Shown: positions 52,911-61,863, numbered from the stretch's first letter. The stretch: DNA of 64,000 bases from an uncultured Faecalibacterium sp. (GCA_900540455.1 UQGD01000006.1:17768-81767), one strand, 5' to 3'. A program made the numbers and translations. The notes: generated by a model from the letters alone, not told the origin.

Positions 52911-53366
52911 ATGGAGGACTACAAAAACACCCCAGAGGGGCGGGACGTGACCCGAAAATACGCTGATATCCTAGCACTGTCCCGCCCGGACAGCGAGGAG
53001 AGCCGCCGCCGTCACCCCCGGATGAGCTTGGAGAACCGGGCAAAGATCTTTTCCCCCTTTGCCGCTCTGCGGGGGTACGATGAAGAACTGGATGCAGAAA
53101 AACAGCGCAGCCAGCGGGTCCCGCAGCGTTTTTTGAGCGAAGAAGAAAAGGAGCAGCTCTCCCAAAAGCTGCTCCTTTTGACCAAAGGCACCCAGGTGCG
53201 GGTGCGGTATTTTGCAGCGGACACGGCACAGCCCGCCCATCCGCCTGTGGGTTTTTACCACACCATCACTGGGACAGTCCAGCGGATCGACCCGGTCTAT
53301 CGACTCCTGCATCTGGAGGACCGATCCATCCCGTTTGAGACCCTGGATCAGGTCCAGCTGCTGTGA
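52911..53366 (+). CDS. YolD-like family protein
   Basis: The 151-residue protein has the YolD features: KYADILALSRPDS, a helical RMSLENRAKIFSPFAALRGYDEEL, and a C-terminal beta domain (GFYHTITGTVQRIDPVYRLLHLED). YolD-like proteins occur beside Y-family polymerases and probably modulate them. The domain at residues 35-55 fits the 'R-x-x-x-x-x-R ... PFAAL' core. Same operon as the polymerase, 11 bases downstream. Confidence 0.9.
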   Translation: MEDYKNTPEGRDVTRKYADILALSRPDSEESRRRHPRMSLENRAKIFSPFAALRGYDEELDAEKQRSQRVPQRFLSEEEKEQLSQKLLLLTKGTQVRVRYFAADTAQPAHPPVGFYHTITGTVQRIDPVYRLLHLEDRSIPFETLDQVQLL

Positions 53367-53368
53367 GC

Positions 53369-54373
53369 TTACATCTTCAGCACAGATTCCCAGATCTCCT
53401 CAATGACCGGGACCCCCAGTTCCAGGTTCTCCCGTGTATCCCGCAGCGATCTCTCACCGGGATAGAACACCTCTGCCCCCTCTTTTACCGGCTGGCTGGC
53501 CTTGACATCCTGTAAGATCTCATCGGCGATGGCGTCGGTCTGTTCCGGCGTATTGAACCTGCCGGGGTCGATGGCCAGCATGATCTGCGTGACCCCCGCT
53601 TCCTCCTCAAAGGTGCCAATGGTATGGACACTGTTGCCCCCCGACAGTACCGCACCGATCAGGTCCAGCGCCACGGAGAGACCACTGCCCTTCCAGTAGC
53701 CCATGGGCAGCACACGGCCGGTCTTTTCAATGGCGGCGGGGTCGGTGGTCAGCTGACCGTTTTCATCGTAGCCGCCGGGCACCGGCAGCGGGATGCCCCG
53801 CAGACGGCAATCCTCCATTTTGCCATAGCTGAACTGGCTGATGGCAAAGTCCAGCACCATATGCTCGCCGTTTGTGCGGGGCACAGCCAGGATCAGCGGA
53901 TTATTGCCGATGCGGCAGTCCTTGGCGCCCCAAGCGGGCATATTCGGGGTGGTGTTGGACCAGCAGATGCCGATACAGCCCGCATTGGCCGCCTGCCAGC
54001 CATAGGTGCCGCCCCGCATCCAGTGGTTATTGTTGCCCAGAGCCACCAGGCCAATACCGTGCTCCTTAGCCAGCTGACAGGCCCGGTCCATCGCACGCCA
54101 GGCATTCAAAGGGCCAAAGCCACGGTGCCCGTCCCACCGCTCCATGCAGCCCATCTGGACTTCGCAGGTAGCCTTGGCCGTGGGGTCTACGACGCCCCGC
54201 TCCAGGTAGCCCACCAACCGAGGAAAACGGTTCAGACCATGGCTGTATACCCCGGCCAGGCTGTTTTGTGCAAAGATCGTGGCCGCCGCCTGCGCATCCT
54301 GCGGGGCAAAGCCCCGGGCCGACAGCACCCGGGCAAACTGACGGACCATTTCTTCATAAGGGACACGTTTCAT
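53369..54373 (-). CDS. 2,3-diketo-L-gulonate/3-dehydro-L-gulonate reductase-like (YiaK)
   Basis: This 334-residue protein belongs to the Ldh2/MDH2 family and matches YiaK (DlgD) closely in order: SGVYSHGLNRFPRL-type segment (GVYSHGLNRFPRL), GIGLVALGNNNHWMRGGTYGWQAA, GICWSNTTPNMPAWGAKDCRIGNNPL, and VLPMGYWKGSGLSVALD. The enzyme reduces 2,3-diketo-L-gulonate with NADH in ascorbate and pentose-derived sugar degradation. No other yia genes are next to it, so the role may be general sugar-acid interconversion. ATG at 54373 follows AAGGAGC. Its neighbour on the other side is the YolD gene, converging with only two bases between. Confidence 0.9.
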   Translation of the reverse strand: MKRVPYEEMVRQFARVLSARGFAPQDAQAAATIFAQNSLAGVYSHGLNRFPRLVGYLERGVVDPTAKATCEVQMGCMERWDGHRGFGPLNAWRAMDRACQLAKEHGIGLVALGNNNHWMRGGTYGWQAANAGCIGICWSNTTPNMPAWGAKDCRIGNNPLILAVPRTNGEHMVLDFAISQFSYGKMEDCRLRGIPLPVPGGYDENGQLTTDPAAIEKTGRVLPMGYWKGSGLSVALDLIGAVLSGGNSVHTIGTFEEEAGVTQIMLAIDPGRFNTPEQTDAIADEILQDVKASQPVKEGAEVFYPGERSLRDTRENLELGVPVIEEIWESVLKM

Positions 54374-54464
54374 TTCAATCTGCTCCTTTATCGTATGGTA
54401 AGGGGGTTTTCTTCTTTCAAGATTACCGTTTTATGTGGGTGCTGTCAAGACAGCCGCTGCAAGC

Positions 54465-54505
54465 AAAAGCAGCATCCTTTTTGGCAGGGGTGCTGCTTTT
54501 CTTTT
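54465..54505. terminator. intrinsic terminator between two minus-strand genes
   Basis: AAAAGCAGCATCC pairs with GGGGTGCTGCTTTT; T tracts occur on both strands. On the minus strand it ends the DUF1653 gene. Confidence 0.75.
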
Positions 54506-54548
54506 TAATCCTCTATCCAGGCTGCGCCTGCATATGGCAGGGTCCCGC

Positions 54549-54812
54549 TCAGCCCTCCCACCGCTCAAAACGGTAGGTTTGATGCGCATCGGGGTACTTT
54601 GCCCGGTCCACCTCGCTCATGAACATCTCATAGGGGCGCACACAGACCTTAAACGGCGGATACAGTGCCTGATAGACCACCATCTGTTCCTCTGTTTCGG
54701 TGTGCTGCGCAAATGCAAGCACCTTATACAGGTACTGCGTGGAGCCATCGGTCACCCACTCTCGTTTGAAATGGCGGACGATGTCCCCTTCACGGATCTC
54801 TTTTTCTCTCAT
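54549..54812 (-). CDS. DUF1653 domain protein
   Basis: This 87-residue protein has the DUF1653 pattern: GDIVRHFKREWV, then LYKVLAFAQHTETEEQMVVYQALY and VRPYEMFMSEVDRAKYP. The function of the family is unknown. ATG at 54812 follows AAAAGGAGAGTG; an in-frame GTG two codons upstream is less likely. A single gene. Confidence 0.88.
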   Translation of the reverse strand: MREKEIREGDIVRHFKREWVTDGSTQYLYKVLAFAQHTETEEQMVVYQALYPPFKVCVRPYEMFMSEVDRAKYPDAHQTYRFERWEG

Positions 54813-54818
54813 ACACAC

Positions 54819-54989
54819 TCTCCTTTTTCAACCATTGTACCATAGGTCTGCCGTGGAGTAAATACCGCCCGATGCGGCATCATCAGAGAAAGCATCCGCC
54901 CACGCCTGCAAAGAAAAACAATCGCATTATCGGCAAACCGTCCCGAATATTGCATAGATTTTTATCATTCCATTATCTTTCTGTGAATT
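54819..54989. other. intergenic region before hsp20
   Basis: A short AT-rich stretch between the divergent DUF1653 and hsp20 genes, with no ORF; the hsp20 control region starts at 54990. Confidence 0.5.
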
Positions 54990-55016
54990 TTAGCACTCTG
55001 TGCTTGACAGTGCCAA
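54990..55016 (+). promoter_or_regulatory. CIRCE-like HrcA operator of hsp20
   Basis: TTAGCACTC (54990-54998), nine bases, then CAGTGCCAA (55008-55016). The perfect CIRCE element has GAGTGCTAA as the second arm; two positions differ. It overlaps the -35 of the promoter, so HrcA binding would block it. Confidence 0.72.
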
Positions 55017-55032
55017 CACCCTGTGCTATAAC
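55004..55032 (+). promoter_or_regulatory. promoter of hsp20
   Basis: TTGACA (55004-55009) and TATAAC (55027-55032) are 17 bases apart and overlap the CIRCE-like operator. Confidence 0.78.
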
Positions 55033-55188
55033 AAGGCTGCGCTCAGGGGAACGGGTCCCAAAGATGCAGAACGATGCATCCCCCCTTCCCCCTCAAACGC
55101 ATACAATTATAAGACCCGACCTAAAGCCAAGCCCCCGCCGCATACCGGTCCAGGGCCCGGCCAGAAGCCGAGATTGGAGGAATGATTT

Positions 55189-55656
55189 ATGCTGATGCCC
55201 ACTGTTTTTCATGAAAATCTGTTTGATGATTTCTTCGATCCGTTCTGGAATGACGCCGCTTTGGAGCGCGCCATGAATCGGGAGGCGCACAGCGTCTTTG
55301 GCAAGCATGGCGCCAATATGATGAAGACCGATGTCAAGCAGACCGATACCGGCTATGAAGTCGCAGTGGATCTGCCCGGCTGCAAGAAAGAGGATGTGCA
55401 GATGGAGCTGTCCGGCGGATACCTGACCATTCAGGCCGTGCGCAGCCACACCAAGGACGACCAGCATCAGAATGGCCGCTATCTGCGCAGAGAGACCTTC
55501 AGCGGCAGCTGCGCCCGCAGCTTTTATGTGGGCGAGGGCGTGCGCAAAGAGGATATCCACGCCAAATTCGAGGATGGCATCCTGCGCATCGAGCTGCCTG
55601 CACCGCAGCAGACACCCAAGCTGCCGGAAAACCCCAATTTGATCAAGATTGAATGA
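55189..55656 (+). CDS. Hsp20/alpha-crystallin family chaperone
   Basis: This 155-residue small heat shock protein has an alpha-crystallin domain (about 43-140): MKTDVKQTDTGYEVAVDLPGCKKEDVQMEL, the GYLTIQA strand and RSFYVGEGVRKEDIHAKFEDGILRIELP, and a C-terminal IxI-like motif near LIKIE. It acts as a cytosolic ATP-independent holdase for unfolded proteins. The promoter overlaps a CIRCE-like site, so heat induction through HrcA is likely. Leader length (about 150 bases) is long and holds a possible hairpin. ATG follows TTGGAGGAATGATTT. Confidence 0.93.
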   Translation: MLMPTVFHENLFDDFFDPFWNDAALERAMNREAHSVFGKHGANMMKTDVKQTDTGYEVAVDLPGCKKEDVQMELSGGYLTIQAVRSHTKDDQHQNGRYLRRETFSGSCARSFYVGEGVRKEDIHAKFEDGILRIELPAPQQTPKLPENPNLIKIE

Positions 55657-55688
55657 TCCGGCCCTGCTGCGCCGCAAAAAACAGCTGT

Positions 55689-55721
55689 GCCCGGAGAGAT
55701 TTTTCCCTCCGGGCTTTTTTT
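55689..55721 (+). terminator. terminator of hsp20
   Basis: GCCCGGAG (55689-55696) and CTCCGGGC (55707-55714) pair and are followed by seven T. Confidence 0.9.
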
Positions 55722-55741
55722 GTGCGGCCTGCGGCGCAGGG

Positions 55742-55771
55742 TTGCATGGAGTGAAAAGGCTGTGTTATACT
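55742..55771 (+). promoter_or_regulatory. candidate promoter of the AraC-type regulator gene
   Basis: TTGCAT (55742-55747) and TATACT (55766-55771) are 18 bases apart, about 50 bases before the start. Confidence 0.6.
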
Positions 55772-55818
55772 GAACGATAGAACACTCAGTGCTGTTTTGC
55801 GGAAAGGAAGCAGATGCC

Positions 55819-56841
55819 ATGCGAATAAAGGATTTTGAGGCATTGAAGCTTTGGCTGGAAAACCGGCCGGACTATTCCACCCCCATCCCCTCTGATTGGA
55901 GAGCGAAAGCCGCCAACGGAGAACCCCTGGACACCGACCCTTCTGCCAAGGTGATCATGCGGCGGGACCAGGAAAACGTCTACACTTCTTTTGCCAACGC
56001 CGATCTTTTAGCCAACAAATTTGCTGTGCGGCAAAAATATTCCATCGACATCCCCACCCACCGCCATGAATATATCGAGATCACCTATGTTGCCCAGGGA
56101 CATGTGACTGTGGTCATCGAGGGACAGGAGGTGCAGATGCGGCAGGGCGACCTGTGCATCATGGACAAAAATGTGCGCCACTCCTCCGGGATGATGACCG
56201 GCGAGGACTGGGTGTTCAACCTGATCATGACCGAAGAGTTTTTTGATACAGTGTTCATGTACCTGCTCTCGGAGGATAATTATATCTCCAACTATATCGT
56301 AAACAGCTTCTACTCTGAAAAAAAGCTGCGCCGGCATCTGCTGTTCCATCTGGAGGATGAACCGTTTTTGGAAGCACTGCTGGAGCAGATCCTCTGCGAA
56401 TATTACGCCGGTGACAACTGGAGCGAGGGCAAGATCACTTCCTGTCTGGTGATCTTGTTTACCGAGCTGTCCCGCATGGCCGAAAAAGGCGACAGCGACG
56501 AGACCATTGCCCGCAAGCTATCCGAAGTCTCCCGCGATCTGATGGAGTACCTGAAAGAGCACTACCAGGAGGCCAACTTGTCCGCAGCAGCGGAGTACCT
56601 GCACTTTCACCCCAACTATCTGTGCAGCGTGCTGAAAAAAGAGACCGGCAAGACCTTTAAGGAACTGGTGACCGAAGTGCGCATGATGGAGGCCGCCAAC
56701 CTTTTGCAGAACACAGATTGGAAGATGCAGCAGATCGCGCAAAAGATCGGTTATGCCACTGAGGGCTATTTTTACCGTCAGTTTCGCCAAAAATATCACA
56801 TCTCGCCCAATAAATACCGGGAGGAACACAGAAAAACTTAA
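55819..56841 (+). CDS. AraC-family regulator with cupin sensor domain
   Basis: This 340-residue protein has an N-terminal cupin-like sensor domain (about 60-130: DIPTHRHEYIEITYVAQGHVTVVIEGQEV) and a C-terminal double helix-turn-helix of AraC type (about 245-340: NLSAAAEYLHFHPNYLCSVLKKETGKTFKELV ... IGYATEGYFYRQFRQKYHISPNKYREEH). It probably senses a sugar and controls the downstream transporter and GH2 gene. ATG at 55819 follows GGAAAGGAAGCAG. The transporter gene lies 132 bases further, in the same direction. Confidence 0.92.
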   Translation: MRIKDFEALKLWLENRPDYSTPIPSDWRAKAANGEPLDTDPSAKVIMRRDQENVYTSFANADLLANKFAVRQKYSIDIPTHRHEYIEITYVAQGHVTVVIEGQEVQMRQGDLCIMDKNVRHSSGMMTGEDWVFNLIMTEEFFDTVFMYLLSEDNYISNYIVNSFYSEKKLRRHLLFHLEDEPFLEALLEQILCEYYAGDNWSEGKITSCLVILFTELSRMAEKGDSDETIARKLSEVSRDLMEYLKEHYQEANLSAAAEYLHFHPNYLCSVLKKETGKTFKELVTEVRMMEAANLLQNTDWKMQQIAQKIGYATEGYFYRQFRQKYHISPNKYREEHRKT

Positions 56842-56973
56842 CTTTCGACAGACGGACCTTTGATTTGTGTGTGAAATCTCTGTCAATCTTTCGTTATACT
56901 GTACTTGTTTGGAACAATGGGCAGCCTTTTGTCCGTTGCATGTTTTGCGTATAACAAGGAGGCATTATCAGAG

Positions 56974-58350
56974 ATGAGCAACCAGAAAGCAACCCCTCGG
57001 ATGGAACTCGTCCGGGTCGTTATGACCCCCCTGGGTTCCGCAGCGTCCAACGTGTTCAACATGTTGAACATGATGTTCTTTTTGACCTTCTGCACCGAAG
57101 CGCTGAACCTGAATGTCGTTGTTGTGGGCGTGGTCATGACGGCCATGCGTCTGTTTGACGGCATCACCGACCCCATCATCGGCAATATCATTGACCGCAC
57201 CGAGACCCGGTTCGGCAAGTTCCGCCCCTTCCTGGTGATCGGTTCTGCGATCCTGCTGGGCGCAAGCTTTGCTATCTATGTTGGCTCTTTTGCAATCCCG
57301 CAGAGCTTCCGCATGGTGTGGGTCGTGCTGTGGTACGCTGTGTGGGTCATTGGCTACACCTGCATGACCACCGTGAACAAGTGCGTGCTGTCTGTGGTCA
57401 CCAAGAACCCCAAGATCCGTCCTGTTTCCGGTATCGCCGGCGGCGTGTACAGCACCCTGATCAGCGCAGCTGTGACTGTGGGCATCGTGCCGCTGCTGCA
57501 GAAGTACGGCGGCCTGGGCTCTCAGCAGGGCTGGACGGCCATCATCATCGCTGCTTTCGTGCTGCACCTGGTGTGCCTGCTGGCAAACCTGTGGGCTATC
57601 TCCGCAGCTGATAAGCCGGAGAACTTCCAGCACGGCGAGAAGGCCGAGTCTGCCAGCTTCAAGGATATGGTGGAGCTGGTCCGCATCAACCAGCCGCTGC
57701 GGATGCTGGTCCTGGCTGCTTCCACCGATAAGATCGCTGCTACCATTCAGAGCGCCTGCACCGTGTACTTCTATGTTTACGGCGTGCAGAACCTGGATAT
57801 GCAGCCCATCGTCAGCGCATTTTCTACCCCGATGTCCCTGATCGGCGCTTTCGTTGCCGGTGCTGTGGCTGTGCGCTACACCTGTAAGCGTGCTTACCTG
57901 ATGGGCGCCATTGCAAACTTTGTCTGCGAGGCTATCCTGCTGGTCTTCCGTCCCTTTGGCGAGGGCACCGTGGTGCTGTTTGTTGCCCTGATGGCCAGCA
58001 ACATGCTGTTCCGCCGTTTCTCTGCACAGAACACCGACCCCATGATCGCCGAGATCATCGACTACCACAAGCTCAAGACCGGCAAGTTCATGCCTGGTAA
58101 GATCGGCGCTACCTTCAGCCTGCTGGACAAGGTCATCAGCGCCTTTGGCACCTCCATCGTTGGTATCGTGATGGGCGCCTGCGGCTACGTTGCCGGCGCT
58201 GCTCCCACCACCACCCTGTATGTGGCTGTTCTGCTGATGTACCTGGGCGCACCCCTGCTGGGCGACCTGTGCAGCATCATCGGTCTGAAGCGTTATCACA
58301 TCACCCCGGAGGAGTACGCTGCAATGTACCCGCAGAAATCTTCTTCGTGA
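56974..58350 (+). CDS. GPH-family sugar:cation symporter
   Basis: This 458-residue integral membrane protein has twelve predicted helices and the GPH/glucuronide-melibiose carrier motif GITDPIIGNIIDRTETRFGKFRPFLVIG near helix 2. It imports glycosides with a cation (Na+ or H+). Upstream in the frame are a further 23 codons; the ATG at 56974 follows AAGGAGG by 11 bases and starts MSNQKATPRMELVRVV, so it is chosen. It is 16 bases before the GH2 gene, so transporter and enzyme form one unit, likely under the AraC regulator. Confidence 0.93.
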   Translation: MSNQKATPRMELVRVVMTPLGSAASNVFNMLNMMFFLTFCTEALNLNVVVVGVVMTAMRLFDGITDPIIGNIIDRTETRFGKFRPFLVIGSAILLGASFAIYVGSFAIPQSFRMVWVVLWYAVWVIGYTCMTTVNKCVLSVVTKNPKIRPVSGIAGGVYSTLISAAVTVGIVPLLQKYGGLGSQQGWTAIIIAAFVLHLVCLLANLWAISAADKPENFQHGEKAESASFKDMVELVRINQPLRMLVLAASTDKIAATIQSACTVYFYVYGVQNLDMQPIVSAFSTPMSLIGAFVAGAVAVRYTCKRAYLMGAIANFVCEAILLVFRPFGEGTVVLFVALMASNMLFRRFSAQNTDPMIAEIIDYHKLKTGKFMPGKIGATFSLLDKVISAFGTSIVGIVMGACGYVAGAAPTTTLYVAVLLMYLGAPLLGDLCSIIGLKRYHITPEEYAAMYPQKSSS

Positions 58351-58366
58351 AAAGGAGCCTGCAGTT

Positions 58367-60613
58367 ATGAGAAAAACCCTCAGCTTAAATGAGAATTGGC
58401 TTTTTACCCGGCAGGGACAGGACCCCTGCACTGTACAGCTGCCCCATACCTGGAACGCTCAGGACGGGCAGAGCGGCACATCCATGTGGCGGGGCGTGGG
58501 CCGCTATGAAAAGCGGCTGACCTTTACCCCGGAGGACCTGCAGTCCTTTTTGTACCTGGAGATCGGTGCAGCCTCTCTGGTAAGCCGGGTATATGTCAAC
58601 GGCCAGCTGGCAGCGGAGAACCGGTTCCCCTTCTCTTTGTACCGTCTGCCTCTGAATGACTGGCTGCAGCCGGGAGAAAATACCCTGTTGCTGGAGGCCG
58701 ACAATGCCGAGTGCGACAATGTGTATCCCCGTATGGCCGATTTCTCTTTTTACGGCGGGGTATACCGGGATGTCCGTCTGATCGCAGACGGCCCTATTCA
58801 CTTTACAGAGACGGACCGCAGCCGGGATGGTGTGCAGGTGCGCACCAGCAAAAAGGCTGACGGCAGCTGGGAGCTGCAGGTCACCGGTACCCTGGTGAAC
58901 CACGGCTCGGACTGCCCCGGCCGGGTGACTGTGCGGCTGACCGATGCTGACACCGATCTTACCGCCCAGTGCGAGCTGCAGCTGACTGCGCAGACCCCCT
59001 TTGCCGTACATCTGGATGTGCCCTCCCCTCACCTGTGGCAGGGCACCGCTGACCCCCATCTGTATACCGCAGAAGTGCAGGTCTGGGCGGACCAGACCCT
59101 GCTGGACACCCGCTGTGTGGAGACCGCTTTCCGCGAGATCTGCATTACACCGGACAAGGGTCTTTTCCTCAACGGGCAGCACCTGAAGCTGCGGGGCGTT
59201 GCACGCCACCAGGATTTTGGCGGCGTGGGCAACGCTGTGACCCCGGCACAGATGGACACGGACCTGGCCCTGATCCAGGAGCTGGGCGCCAACTCGGTGC
59301 GTCTGTCCCACTACCAGCACGACGATTATTTTTACACGCTGTGTGACCGCGTCGGTATTCTGGTATGGGCCGAAGTGCCCTTTATCAGTCTGCCGTTTAC
59401 CGAGCAGGCTGGCATGGAAAATATCGAAGGCCAGATGGAGTGCCTTGTAAAACAGTGCGGCAACCATCCCTCTATCTACTGCTGGGGCGTGCAGAACGAG
59501 ATCACCATTGCAGGCGAAAGCCCGGAGATCCACCAGATGGTGCAGCACATGGCCCAGTACACCAAAAAGCTGGACCCCACCCGCTACACAGCCGAGGCCA
59601 ACATCTACTCGGTAGAGAACCAAAGCCCCCTGAACCGCCTGGCCGATCTGGTGGGCTACAACCTGTACTACGGCTGGTACTACCAGAACATCCCGGATCT
59701 GCAGGTGCGTCTGGATACCTTCCACGCCCAGTGCCCGGATATCCCGCTGATGGTCACCGAGTACGGCGTGGATACCAACCCTGCACTGCACAGCTATGAG
59801 CCCAGCGTAAAGGACTACACCGAGGAATATCAGCTGCTGTTCTCGGACAACGCACTGCGTGCCTTTGAGGAGCGGGACTTTATGGTGGGCAGCTATGTGT
59901 GGAACATGGCCGACTTTGGCAGTGCTGCCCGGAACGAGGGCGGCAAGACCGGTCAGAACCAGAAGGGTCTGGTCACGATCGACCGCCAGCTGAAAAAGGA
60001 TGCATTTTACCTCTACAAAGCCTATTGGTCGGCGGAAAAGTTCGTCAAGCTGGCAGGCAGCCGGTTTGTCCATCGTCATCGGGAGTGCAATGACCTGACC
60101 GCCCTGTCCAATCTGGCAAAGCTGGCCCTGTATGTGAACGGGACTTTGGTCCAGCAGACCCAGCAGGTGCAGCCCATGACCACCTTTGCAGCGGTTCCCC
60201 TGCAGATGGGCGAGAACGAGATCCTGCTGCAGGGCTGGGATGAAGACGGCAACCTCTATGAGGACCGCATGACCCTTTGCCGTGTGGAGCAGCCGGATAC
60301 CAGCTATGTACTGCCCAAAACGGCAGGCACCCGGGCCACCAACTGGTTCGAGGGGATGGATCTGCCGGAAGTCGAGCCTTTTGAGCTGGACGAAAACTGC
60401 TACTCCAGCCGGGACAAGGTGGGCGTGCTGTTGAAGAACCCCCAGGCTCATGCAGTCCTGTCCAAGTACTTTGGCCGGATGCTGGATGATCCCCGTCGTG
60501 CCCTGATGGAGAGCATGACCATCGATGCCATGTCCAAGCTGAGAAACCTGGGAATGCCCCAGGGTCTGGTGGACGTGCTGAACCGTGAGCTGAACAAGAT
60601 CCCCAAGGATTAA
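58367..60613 (+). CDS. glycoside hydrolase family 2 enzyme (beta-galactosidase or beta-glucuronidase type)
   Basis: This 748-residue GH2 enzyme has a sugar-binding beta-sandwich, an immunoglobulin-like domain and a TIM barrel with the acid/base in VQNEITIA (Glu378) and the nucleophile in VTEYGVDTN (Glu465). ARHQDFGGVGNAVTPAQMDTDLALIQELGANSVRLSHYQH is the typical Firmicute GH2 core. An NxK (Asn531-Lys533) motif, GQNQKGLVTIDRQLKKD, which in glucuronidases contacts the acid, is present, but similar GxNxKG is also seen in related galactosidases. Hence the exact substrate is open; the GPH transporter beside it can carry either. No signal peptide, so the sugar is split in the cytosol. ATG follows AAAGGAG. 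Confidence 0.9.
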   Translation: MRKTLSLNENWLFTRQGQDPCTVQLPHTWNAQDGQSGTSMWRGVGRYEKRLTFTPEDLQSFLYLEIGAASLVSRVYVNGQLAAENRFPFSLYRLPLNDWLQPGENTLLLEADNAECDNVYPRMADFSFYGGVYRDVRLIADGPIHFTETDRSRDGVQVRTSKKADGSWELQVTGTLVNHGSDCPGRVTVRLTDADTDLTAQCELQLTAQTPFAVHLDVPSPHLWQGTADPHLYTAEVQVWADQTLLDTRCVETAFREICITPDKGLFLNGQHLKLRGVARHQDFGGVGNAVTPAQMDTDLALIQELGANSVRLSHYQHDDYFYTLCDRVGILVWAEVPFISLPFTEQAGMENIEGQMECLVKQCGNHPSIYCWGVQNEITIAGESPEIHQMVQHMAQYTKKLDPTRYTAEANIYSVENQSPLNRLADLVGYNLYYGWYYQNIPDLQVRLDTFHAQCPDIPLMVTEYGVDTNPALHSYEPSVKDYTEEYQLLFSDNALRAFEERDFMVGSYVWNMADFGSAARNEGGKTGQNQKGLVTIDRQLKKDAFYLYKAYWSAEKFVKLAGSRFVHRHRECNDLTALSNLAKLALYVNGTLVQQTQQVQPMTTFAAVPLQMGENEILLQGWDEDGNLYEDRMTLCRVEQPDTSYVLPKTAGTRATNWFEGMDLPEVEPFELDENCYSSRDKVGVLLKNPQAHAVLSKYFGRMLDDPRRALMESMTIDAMSKLRNLGMPQGLVDVLNRELNKIPKD

Positions 60614-60645
60614 GCGTTTTCTCCGGGTCAGAGATTTCCCTGATA

Positions 60646-60697
60646 AAAAGGACCTTTCGCACCCCCAAACGGGGTGCGGAGGGTCCTTTTCTTTTTT
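60646..60697 (+). terminator. terminator of the GH2 operon
   Basis: AAAAGGACC pairs with GGTCCTTTT around an inner GCACCCC/GGGGTGC hairpin; a T run follows. Confidence 0.85.
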
Positions 60698-60800
60698 ATT
60701 CGGCCCAAGCACACACAACCCCCGCCCTCCCCTCTTGCAATCCGGCAAAGATTCCGCTAGGATAAGGCTGGTACACACCACTATTTTATAGGAGGCTTTT

Positions 60801-61586
60801 ATGCAGCAGGCATACGATCTATTCCTTTTTATCGGACAATCCAACATGGCCGGACGAGGGGTCAGCTCCCCACGTTGGCCGGAAGGCGCACCGGAGCTTA
60901 CCCCCGGCGCTGGCTTTGAATACCGGTCTGTTTCCGCACCCGAGCAGCTTTTCCCCATCCAAGAGCCGTTTGGTGCAGCGGAAAATGACCCCAACGGCAT
61001 CTTTGAACCTGGGATGAAGACCGGCTCTCTGGTAACTGCCTTTGCCAACGCCTACTATGCTCAAACGCACACCCCTATTATCGGCGTATCGGCCAGCAAG
61101 GGCGGCTCGGCGATCTCTGCCTGGCAGGGACAAAACGATTACCTGTCGGATGCGCTTGCCCGGCTTCAGCGGGCGCAGTGCTATATGCAGCAGCACGGTC
61201 TGCCCCTGCGGCACTGCTTTGCTCTGTGGTGCCAAGGCGAGACCGACGGCGACCTGGGCACCCCCGCCCCAGTATACCGGCAGAAAATGGAGCAGATGCT
61301 GGAAAAGCTGCACCATGCCGGCGTGGAGACCTGCTTTTTGATCACCATCGGGGAGTATAACGGCCCCCATGGCTACGATTACGCCCCCATCCGCCGTGTT
61401 CAGCTGGAGATGGCCGAAAGCCTGCCCGGGCTGGAACTGGTGTGCGATTTGTTCCACACCATGCGTGCGAAAGGGTTGATGAAAGATGATTTCCACTATT
61501 ATCAAGCCGCTTATAACCAGGTAGGCACAGCCGCAGGTGCCGCTGCCGCCCAGTTCGTGCAGAATGATACCACATTTAAAAAATGA
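60801..61586 (+). CDS. SGNH-fold sialate O-acetylesterase-like protein
   Basis: The 261-residue protein has the SGNH features of the sialate O-acetylesterase family (DUF303): LFIGQSNMAG with the catalytic serine (Ser14), then SASKGGSAISAW, LWCQGETDGD, and the DDFHY catalytic aspartate/histidine near the C-terminus. It has no signal peptide and so probably deacetylates cytosolic acetylated sugars. The substrate is inferred from the family. ATG follows AGGAGGCTTTT. It stands alone, next to a tRNA. Confidence 0.9.
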   Translation: MQQAYDLFLFIGQSNMAGRGVSSPRWPEGAPELTPGAGFEYRSVSAPEQLFPIQEPFGAAENDPNGIFEPGMKTGSLVTAFANAYYAQTHTPIIGVSASKGGSAISAWQGQNDYLSDALARLQRAQCYMQQHGLPLRHCFALWCQGETDGDLGTPAPVYRQKMEQMLEKLHHAGVETCFLITIGEYNGPHGYDYAPIRRVQLEMAESLPGLELVCDLFHTMRAKGLMKDDFHYYQAAYNQVGTAAGAAAAQFVQNDTTFKK

Positions 61587-61699
61587 AAGAGAGACGGCAA
61601 CTTTTGTTTGGGAGATACCCTGACCCTTACACCCGATCGGAAAATTATCTTTCACCCTTTCAGAGGAGACGTGCTGTCCCCCCTCCGCCGGTTTGACGC

Positions 61700-61738
61700 A
61701 AAAAGCCCCACGCCGAAATACGGCGTGGGGCTTTTTTT
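61700..61738. terminator. terminator of tRNA-Ala(CGC)
   Basis: AAAAAGCCCCACGCCG and CGGCGTGGGGCTTTTT pair with T runs on both strands. Confidence 0.9.
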
Positions 61739-61813
61739 GGTGGACCCGGAGGGATTCGAACCCTTGACCTCTGCGATGCGAACGCAGCGCTCTCCCAACT
61801 GAGCTACGGGCCC
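61738..61813 (-). tRNA. tRNA-Ala(CGC)
   Basis: Cloverleaf with acceptor GGGCCCG/CGGGTCC, anticodon stem CTGCG/CGCAG around TTCGCAT (anticodon CGC), T loop TTCGAAT and encoded ACCA. Confidence 0.95.
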
Positions 61814-61834
61814 ATATATCTTACAACGCTAAAT

Positions 61835-61863
61835 ATTTTAACGCTTTCCAATGGATTTGTCAA
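61835..61863 (-). promoter_or_regulatory. promoter of tRNA-Ala(CGC)
   Basis: TTGACA (61858-61863) and TAAAAT (61835-61840) are 17 bases apart on the minus strand. Confidence 0.85.

Noticed and set aside
58367..60613. Confident beta-glucuronidase (uidA) call
   Set aside because: The NxK motif also appears in related galactosidases, and the core sequence is closer to Firmicute GH2 galactosidases, so the specificity was left open.
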